Positions 1 to 4,803 of a stretch of DNA of 7,843 nt are shown piece after piece. Location: positions 1 through 7,843 of the forward strand of contig JAZQMO010000036.1 of assembly GCA_045543495.1 (NCBI GenBank). Direction: 5' to 3'. The notes under the pieces are model-generated. The model ran no database searches. It was not told the origin of the DNA and worked only from the letters and a program-made list of their open reading frames with translations. A program made the position numbers and the translations under genes. How positions within the stretch are numbered: the stretch's first letter is position 1; each line of letters starts with the position of its first letter. Source of the DNA: RGIG5579 sp045543495. GTDB lineage: Bacteria; Bacillota; Clostridia; Oscillospirales; SIG627.

Positions 1-178
1 GGTTCGGGGTACGAATTTGTCTTACATTTGTAGGGACCGGCGGTCCTGTTGTGGTACCCGAAATGGAAGGCTCGCTCATCGCTTCGCTCCATTTCGACCA
101 CGGCCACTCGCTCAAGTCGCTTCATCCGCCCCCGGCGGCGCTCCCATCGCTCCCCCGACGGTCCGTTGCACAAAAGAA
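1..178. other. GC-rich noncoding segment with inverted repeats
   Basis: I recognise no gene here. The short open frames are low-complexity and contain no protein motif. The stretch is much richer in G and C than the AT-rich DNA that follows. It contains a small perfect hairpin, GGACCG (34-39) with CGGTCC (41-46), and CGGTCC recurs at 159-164. A longer imperfect inverted repeat pairs 51-67 (GTGGT, three unpaired bases, CGAAATGGA) with 88-101 (TCCATTTCG, ACCAC) around a 20-base loop. The composition and nested palindromes suggest a dispersed intergenic repeat or a structured RNA tail of an upstream gene. Neither can be shown from one copy, and the left edge is cut by the window. Confidence 0.4.
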
Positions 179-220
179 AAAAGCAACGGGAAAATACATT
201 CCTGTTGCTTTTATATTTTA
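179..220 (+). terminator. Rho-independent terminator, probably bidirectional
   Basis: The arms AAAAGCAACGGGAA (179-192) and TTCCTGTTGCTTTT (199-212) pair over 14 positions with one G-U wobble around a six-base loop. A T-rich tail (TATATTTTA) follows. Read on the other strand, the same hairpin is followed by TTTTTTCTTTTG, so it could stop transcription from either side. No minus-strand gene lies between it and dnaA. It therefore most likely ends a + strand transcript entering from outside the window and insulates dnaA from read-through. Confidence 0.65.
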
Positions 221-226
221 TACCTT

Positions 227-337
227 AAAAGTTTTTACCCTGAAAAGTTTTTGGGGGTGCAGGACCCTTTTTTCAAAAAGGGTCTTGCAATAAACTAAAA
301 AGTTTTTTGGCCTGCCTTTTTTGAAAAAAAGGTGGGT
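227..337. repeat. Tandem diverged hairpin repeats
   Basis: The decamer AAAAGTTTTT occurs three times (227-236, 243-252, 298-307). The second and third copies each lead into a G/C-rich hairpin with a poly-T/poly-A core. Hairpin one pairs 259-272 with 275-288 (GCAGGACCC plus T-run against A-run plus GGGTCTTGC, one G-U wobble). Hairpin two pairs 311-322 with 325-336 (CCTGCC plus T-run against A-run plus GGTGGG, two G-U wobbles). The changes that separate the copies keep the pairing, which suggests structure is conserved. It looks like a dispersed intergenic repeat of the kind common in gut Clostridia, which is a memory-based impression. Function is unknown; it could also act as a weak terminator. 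Confidence 0.5.
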
Positions 338-442
338 GACAATATTATTTTTTTATTTCAATTTTTATCGGTATCTCGAAAACGGGTGATATAATGGGGC
401 ACCATTCCGGAAAAAGGCAAAAAACGAGAAAAAAAGGGGGTG

Positions 443-451
443 TTTTCCACA
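443..451 (+). promoter_or_regulatory. DnaA box upstream of the dnaA promoter
   Basis: TTTTCCACA matches the DnaA-box consensus TTWTNCACA. It lies 31 bases upstream of the predicted dnaA -35 element and next to the AT-rich tract, where it could serve origin assembly or dnaA autoregulation. It is the only consensus box I find in 1-583. Confidence 0.55.
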
Positions 452-482
452 TGACAGAGCCTGACAAATCTTCAAAAAAGGC

Positions 483-511
483 TTGAATTTTTTGTATATA
501 TATATTATAAT
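483..511 (+). promoter_or_regulatory. Predicted sigma-A-type dnaA promoter
   Basis: TTGAAT at 483-488 and a perfect TATAAT at 506-511 are separated by 17 bases, the optimal spacing for housekeeping promoters. Transcription would begin near 518, giving a leader of about 66 bases before dnaA. The -35 matches TTGACA at four of six positions. The promoter sits inside an AT-rich tract that yields chance TATA-like hexamers, so the spacing and the -35 carry most of the weight. Confidence 0.6.
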
Positions 512-544
512 AATATATATTTCTATAACTATACTCAAAAATAT
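486..544. other. AT-rich tract, candidate DNA-unwinding element
   Basis: Only five of these 59 bases are G or C, and much of the tract is alternating TA. It lies directly before dnaA and close to a DnaA box, a position where Bacillota origins can have an unwinding element. It overlaps the predicted promoter, so the AT-richness could simply reflect promoter and leader. I did not find a convincing series of DnaA-trio motifs. The assignment rests on composition and position alone. Confidence 0.4.
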
Positions 545-583
545 GCCTTTTTGCGGAAAATATATCAAATTACGGAGAACAGA

Positions 584-2032
584 ATGGACTTAAACAAAAA
601 CATTTGGAAGCATGTGCTGGACAGCATCCGCACCAATGCAGGCTTTTCCACCGCCACCTTCAGCATCTGGTTCAAGGAGCTGGAATTGGAGCGGCTCACC
701 GAGGAATTTGCCTACATTTCCGCCAAGGAGAATTACAAAGGCGAATTCGTATTCAATATGTATTATAAGCAGCTGCAAAATGCCATTTTCGATGCGCTGG
801 GCTATCGGGTGGAGCTTGTGATCTTCTCCCGTGACCTGCACCGTGACAATTTGCAGGACACCATTTCAGAGCATATCAACAAGGGCACCCTGCCCCAAGG
901 CGCCTTCTGCAAGGTCATGGAAAACCCCAGCTTTGCCAAGGAGACTCCCCTTTCCGACGAAGAGAAAAAACAGGTGGAGGATCCCTTGGGCACTCTGATC
1001 AAATCGGAGATCCCCGCCGTGAAGGGCGAGGAATACACCTTTCAGAACTTTATCGTAGGCGATACCAACCGCATGGCACACGATGCCTGCATGGCCATTG
1101 CCAAAAACCCTGCCGAGGTATGGAACCCCCTGTTTCTGTATTCCCCCTCGGGAATGGGCAAGACTCACCTGCTCTACGCCATTTCCAACGAGATCATCAA
1201 GCACAACCCCACAAAGAGGATCCTGTATGTCCGTGGCGAGGATTTCACCAATCAGCTCATTGATTCCCTCCTGCAAAAAAAGCCCATGCACTATTTCAGA
1301 GAGAGATACCGCAATGTAGACGTGCTTTTGGTGGACGATATTCAGTTCATCGCAGGAAAAGAGAGCACCCAGCAGGAATTCTTCCACACCTTTGATGCCC
1401 TCTATCAGCAGCACAAGCAGATCATTCTCACCAGTGACCGACCCCCCAGAGAGCTCAAGCATCTGGAGGACCGAATGAAGACCCGCTTTGAATCGGGGCT
1501 GACGGTGGATATCCAGCCTCCCGAATTGGAGCTTCGCATAGCCATTGCCCGCAGTAAGGCCGAGGCGCTGGGGCTTGAGATTCCCGATAACGTGCTCCAC
1601 TTTGTGGCAGACCACATCAAAACAAGCGTTCGTCAGCTGGAGGGCGTCATTAAAAGGCTCCACGGCTACTCCACCATTTTCGGCAAGAAGATCGATTTAG
1701 AGCTTGCCAAAAACTGTATTCACGATATCATCCCCACCAAAAGTGTGGATAAGACCGTGGAAAAGACCTTTGATCGGGTCTGCGAAAAGTATAAGGTTGG
1801 CGTGCAGGATATTACCGGCAAGAGAAAGCAGGCCAATATCGTCACCGCACGGCACGTGGCCACCTACATTCTGCGGCAGATCACGGAGCTTTCCTCCATT
1901 GAGATCGCCCGCTACTTTTCGCAGGATCACTCCACCATCCTCTCCGCCATTAAAAATGTGGAGAGAAAGATCGACGATAACCCCGCCTTTGAGGAGGAGG
2001 TCACCGGTCTGATCCGAGAAATTCAGGAATAG
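584..2032 (+). CDS. dnaA: Chromosomal replication initiator protein DnaA
   Basis: DnaA is the AAA+ ATPase that binds 9-base DnaA boxes at the origin, melts the adjacent DNA and loads the replicative helicase. The protein is 482 residues, a normal length. The N-terminal domain (about 1-85) has the expected W/F-rich pattern and is followed by a variable linker. The Walker A motif is SPSGMGKT at 187-194 and Walker B is LLVDD ending at D251-D252. Domain IV near the C-terminus carries R423 in TARHV and DHST at 448-451, the helix-turn-helix that reads the box. The first Walker A glycine is replaced by Ser187, and the usual GRDHST signature reads SQDHST. The ATG at 584 was chosen because GGAG lies six bases upstream. 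An in-frame TTG at 551 would add 11 unsupported residues. A promoter and a DnaA box precede it, consistent with autoregulation. Confidence 0.97.
   Translation: MDLNKNIWKHVLDSIRTNAGFSTATFSIWFKELELERLTEEFAYISAKENYKGEFVFNMYYKQLQNAIFDALGYRVELVIFSRDLHRDNLQDTISEHINKGTLPQGAFCKVMENPSFAKETPLSDEEKKQVEDPLGTLIKSEIPAVKGEEYTFQNFIVGDTNRMAHDACMAIAKNPAEVWNPLFLYSPSGMGKTHLLYAISNEIIKHNPTKRILYVRGEDFTNQLIDSLLQKKPMHYFRERYRNVDVLLVDDIQFIAGKESTQQEFFHTFDALYQQHKQIILTSDRPPRELKHLEDRMKTRFESGLTVDIQPPELELRIAIARSKAEALGLEIPDNVLHFVADHIKTSVRQLEGVIKRLHGYSTIFGKKIDLELAKNCIHDIIPTKSVDKTVEKTFDRVCEKYKVGVQDITGKRKQANIVTARHVATYILRQITELSSIEIARYFSQDHSTILSAIKNVERKIDDNPAFEEEVTGLIREIQE
1744..1752 (-). promoter_or_regulatory. Perfect DnaA box inside dnaA
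   Basis: TGTGGATAA on the + strand is the exact complement of TTATCCACA, the strongest consensus DnaA box. It lies in the codons for Ser-Val-Asp-Lys in the region joining the AAA+ domain to the DNA-binding domain. It may be coincidental, because it is fixed partly by coding sequence, but a perfect 9-mer is rare in a window this size. Confidence 0.3.
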
Positions 2033-2308
2033 TTTTTCACAGTCCACCCTGTTCGTTTCCTGTGAAATTCGGGTGGAAAACGCTGTGAAAAAGATTTCCC
2101 CATTGGGGAAAAAAATCCCTCTGTGGAGCCTGTGGAATCCGGGGGGCGAAACCCACAGGAGAAAAGTGGAAAAAAAGAAGGGGAAAACCCCCGTAAAACC
2201 GTGATCTTTCTTCTTTTTCACAGAATTCACCGCCCCTACTACGAATACGAACGAAATAGTTTAATAAAAAAGAATTCATTTTTGGCCGTGAGCCCAGGAG
2301 AAAAAAAT
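2033..2308. other. dnaA-dnaN spacer with DnaA boxes, candidate oriC
   Basis: This noncoding spacer holds three boxes of the form TTTTTCACA: 2033-2041 (+), starting right after the dnaA stop, 2084-2092 (-) and 2214-2222 (+). All fit TTWTNCACA. One-mismatch relatives lie at 2072-2080 and 2165-2173. Two inverted repeats are visible: TTTCCCC (2095-2101) with GGGGAAA (2105-2111), and CCTGTGG (2129-2135) with CCACAGG (2153-2159). The spacer between dnaA and dnaN is the usual seat of oriC or its downstream half in Bacillota. I see no convincing dnaN promoter, although the AT-rich stretch around 2253-2280 could hold one. The dnaN ribosome binding site is AGGAG at 2296-2300. Confidence 0.6.
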
Positions 2309-3427
2309 ATGTTTATTCGAGCTGACAAAAAAACGGTTCTGGATGCAATGACCCCCTGTCTTTGTGCCATCACCTCCCGTGCCGCCAACGCCGCACTGGC
2401 TTCCTTCCATTTCAAGGCTGAGAAGGACTCCGATCAGGTGACCATGACCACCTTTGATACCACCAAGGGTGTGAAAACAAGCTTTCCTGCCGATGTATTG
2501 GAGGAGGGCGTGATCCTATTGGATGCGGTAAAGACCAGCAGTATGATCCGCTCCCTGCCCGACGGGGAGATCACCATTGCCAGCGACGCCAACTTTGTCA
2601 CTACCATTTCCGCAGGCAACGCCAAGTTTGAAATATTGGGTATGAGCGCCGATTCCTTCCCCAGTATGCCCATGCTCTCGGGCGATAAAAAATTCGTCAT
2701 TCGGGAGGGTATTTTGAAGAAAATGATCCAGCAGGTGATCTTCGCCTGTGCGGTCATTGATCAGAGACCCATTTTAACCGGCGTTCTCTTTGAATCCCAC
2801 GGGGAAAAATTGCGCCTGTGCGGCTGTGACGGCTACCGCATTGCCATTCGGGATGAGGAGTGTATCAAGGGGCTTCAATTGGATGTGAAATTCGTGGTGC
2901 CCGCCAAGACCCTGATGGAATTGATCCGCCTCCTGTCCGATTCGGAAAAGGAGCTTCGCATCGAGCTTGCCCGCCGCCACATTATTTTCGCCTTTGAGGA
3001 TTTCTATTTCTTCTCCCGCTATGTGGACGGAGAATATATTGACTATGCCAAGAGCCTTCCCAAGGACTTCCGCACCACGGTGGAGCTTGATCTTTCCGAT
3101 ACGGTCTCCTGCTTTGAGAGATGCGCCCTTGTGATCGATGAAAGAGCCAAGAGCCCCATTCGTCTCACGGTTCTGCCCGATGCCATTCAGGTCAAGTGCG
3201 TTACCTCCAACGGCAAGGTAGACGAGGAGATCCTGTGTGACGTGAGGGGCGAGGAGATGCTCATTGGCTTTAACAACAAGTTTTTGCTTGACGCCATGCG
3301 GGCGGCCCAGTCCTGCGGGGCAGAGAAGATCCGCTTGGAATTGACCTCTCCCTTCTCGGGAATGGCCATTACAAGCCCTGAAAACGATTCCTTCTACTAC
3401 ATGGTCGTGCCGCTGAAATTGAACTGA
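2309..3427 (+). CDS. dnaN: DNA polymerase III beta subunit (sliding clamp)
   Basis: DnaN forms the homodimeric ring that encircles DNA and tethers the replicative polymerase and other partners. The 372-residue length is normal for the three-domain clamp. Family landmarks seen are LPDGEITIA around residue 90, FPSMP in the first interdomain region, RPILTGVLFE and DGYRIAIR in the middle domain, VPAKTLMELIRLL, and a C-terminal end VVPLKLN that corresponds to the conserved clamp tail (often written as MPMRL-like). The ATG at 2309 has AGGAG eight bases upstream. An in-frame ATG at 2123 would add 62 residues of atypical sequence translated from the box-rich spacer and is rejected. The stop codon overlaps the recF start as TGATG, indicating translational coupling. 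Confidence 0.96.
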   Translation: MFIRADKKTVLDAMTPCLCAITSRAANAALASFHFKAEKDSDQVTMTTFDTTKGVKTSFPADVLEEGVILLDAVKTSSMIRSLPDGEITIASDANFVTTISAGNAKFEILGMSADSFPSMPMLSGDKKFVIREGILKKMIQQVIFACAVIDQRPILTGVLFESHGEKLRLCGCDGYRIAIRDEECIKGLQLDVKFVVPAKTLMELIRLLSDSEKELRIELARRHIIFAFEDFYFFSRYVDGEYIDYAKSLPKDFRTTVELDLSDTVSCFERCALVIDERAKSPIRLTVLPDAIQVKCVTSNGKVDEEILCDVRGEEMLIGFNNKFLLDAMRAAQSCGAEKIRLELTSPFSGMAITSPENDSFYYMVVPLKLN

Positions 3428-4521
3428 TGAAAATAGACCATCTTGAGGCCACTTCCTTTCGGAACATTGCCGCCGCTTCGGTGCCCTTCGGGGAAACAAG
3501 CACCGTTTTGGTGGGCAAAAACGCCCAAGGGAAAACAAACCTTGTGGAAGCGGTCTACCTTCTGGCCTGCGGCAAAAGCTTTCGCACCCCGAGGTGGCGG
3601 GATCTGGTTTCCCACGGGCAGGAAAGAGCCGTGATCACCGCCGACATTTTGGGAGAGGGGCTTCCCTTTCAGCTGAAAATGGTGCTGGATCGGAAGGAGG
3701 GCAAGGCCATTTACAAAAACGGAGTAAGGCTCTCCAAACTCAGTGAATTCTTAGGGCTGTTTCGGGTGGTCCTCTTCTGTCCCGAGCACCTTTCCCTCAT
3801 CAAAGACGGGCCCGGCAAAAGAAGAAGCTTTATTGACAGTGCCATTTGTCAGCTTCGGCCCTATTACGCCTCCCTCTTAAATGAATTCAACAAGGTGGAG
3901 ATGCAGCGCAGTGCCCTTTTGAAAAAATCGGGAAGCAAGCAGGTTTCCCCCGAGGAATTTGAGGTTTGGAATCAAAGGCTTTCCGCGGTCAGTGTGAAGA
4001 TCGCCTGTCTCAGAGCCGATTATATTCAAAACTTAAACAAAACCGCTCCCGAGCATTTTTACCGCATCAGCTCCCAAAAGGAGAAGATGACTCTTTCCTA
4101 TGAAAGCGACGTATATATGGAAGGGAAAAGCCGCGAGGAAATGGAGAAGCGATACCTTCTTCTTCTGGAAAAAAATTTCGCCTCGGATCAAAAATACGGC
4201 TTTACCCAAAAGGGAGTCCATCGGGACGATCTTGAAATTTTGATCGACTCCTTTTCCGCCCGCAGCTTTTCCTCGCAGGGTCAGCAGAGAAGTGCGGTTT
4301 TGAGCCTGAAATTGGCAGAGGGCGAGATCAGCCGCAATATGACGGGAAAGGATCCCGTGTATTTACTGGACGATGTATTAAGCGAATTGGATGAAAGCCG
4401 AAGAGAATACATTACGGGAGGACTTGCGGGAAAGCAGGTGATCCTCACGGGAACCGACGAGGAGGATTTTCTCTTCGTGGACCGAAAAATTCGGGTTTCG
4501 GAAGGGAGCTTTACCCTATGA
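3427..4521 (+). CDS. recF: DNA replication and repair protein RecF
   Basis: RecF is an SMC/ABC-type ATPase that works with RecO and RecR to load RecA at single-strand gaps behind stalled forks. The 364-residue protein has Walker A GKNAQGKT at 30-37, an ABC signature SQGQQRS at 283-289, and Walker B YLLDD with D315-D316 followed by VLSELDESRR, which is the D-loop region. These are in the RecF order and the protein is full length. It begins on the last base of the dnaN stop codon and has no clear ribosome binding site, so it is probably translated by coupling to dnaN. Its own TGA overlaps the next gene's ATG (ATGA). The rlbA/yaaA gene that precedes recF in Bacillus is not here. Confidence 0.95.
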   Translation: MKIDHLEATSFRNIAAASVPFGETSTVLVGKNAQGKTNLVEAVYLLACGKSFRTPRWRDLVSHGQERAVITADILGEGLPFQLKMVLDRKEGKAIYKNGVRLSKLSEFLGLFRVVLFCPEHLSLIKDGPGKRRSFIDSAICQLRPYYASLLNEFNKVEMQRSALLKKSGSKQVSPEEFEVWNQRLSAVSVKIACLRADYIQNLNKTAPEHFYRISSQKEKMTLSYESDVYMEGKSREEMEKRYLLLLEKNFASDQKYGFTQKGVHRDDLEILIDSFSARSFSSQGQQRSAVLSLKLAEGEISRNMTGKDPVYLLDDVLSELDESRREYITGGLAGKQVILTGTDEEDFLFVDRKIRVSEGSFTL

Positions 4522-4775
4522 AGAATCCCTTTTTGGATCTGGGAGACGGCACCAGTATCCCGAAAAAAAAGGTGGTCCTCATTCTCAATGCGGAAACGGC
4601 CACCCTGCAGGCTGCCACAAGAAGCTTTTTGAGAAAGCTTGGCAGCGGGGGAGACAGCGTGCTCCCCAAAAAAAGCCTCCGTCAGGTGAACAGCTTCGTT
4701 TTGTGCAACGCCTACGGAAAAGACAGTTTATATTCTTCCTCCCGCTCGGCCAAGGCCTTGGCGGAAAAGGAATAA
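4518..4775 (+). CDS. remB: RemB-like DUF370 protein
   Basis: This 85-residue protein resembles the small DUF370 family (RemB, formerly YaaB). The Bacillus paralogue RemA is a DNA-binding regulator of biofilm matrix genes, while RemB's own role is less well defined. Visible similarity: an N-terminal FLDLGDGTSIPKKKVVLIL like the family's hydrophobic-LG-D start, then T..A.T.SFLRKL, and a C-terminal SLYSSSRSAKALAEKE that lines up with the family's SPISS-TL-KR ending. The match is from memory and is divergent, notably at the usually proline-containing SPISS motif. Position is the strongest support, since the family sits between recF and gyrB in many Bacillota. The ATGA overlap with recF and the 28-base gap to gyrB place it in the same operon. 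It could be a degraded or repurposed family member. Confidence 0.65.
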   Translation: MKNPFLDLGDGTSIPKKKVVLILNAETATLQAATRSFLRKLGSGGDSVLPKKSLRQVNSFVLCNAYGKDSLYSSSRSAKALAEKE

Positions 4776-4803
4776 TATCCACCGAGAACAAACGGAAAGG
4801 AAT

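Noticed and set aside
17..298. Small open frames in the upstream region
   Set aside because: They run through GC-rich repeats, a terminator hairpin and poly-A/T hairpins, and have no protein-like pattern.
551..583. Upstream TTG start for dnaA
   Set aside because: The ATG at 584 has GGAG six bases upstream and gives a normal DnaA N-terminus.
866..1663. Long open frame on the minus strand across dnaA
   Set aside because: It is an antisense shadow of dnaA with no recognisable domain and no upstream ribosome binding site that I trust.
2123..2308. Upstream ATG start for dnaN
   Set aside because: The added residues come from the box-rich spacer and do not resemble DnaN, while the ATG at 2309 has a strong AGGAG.
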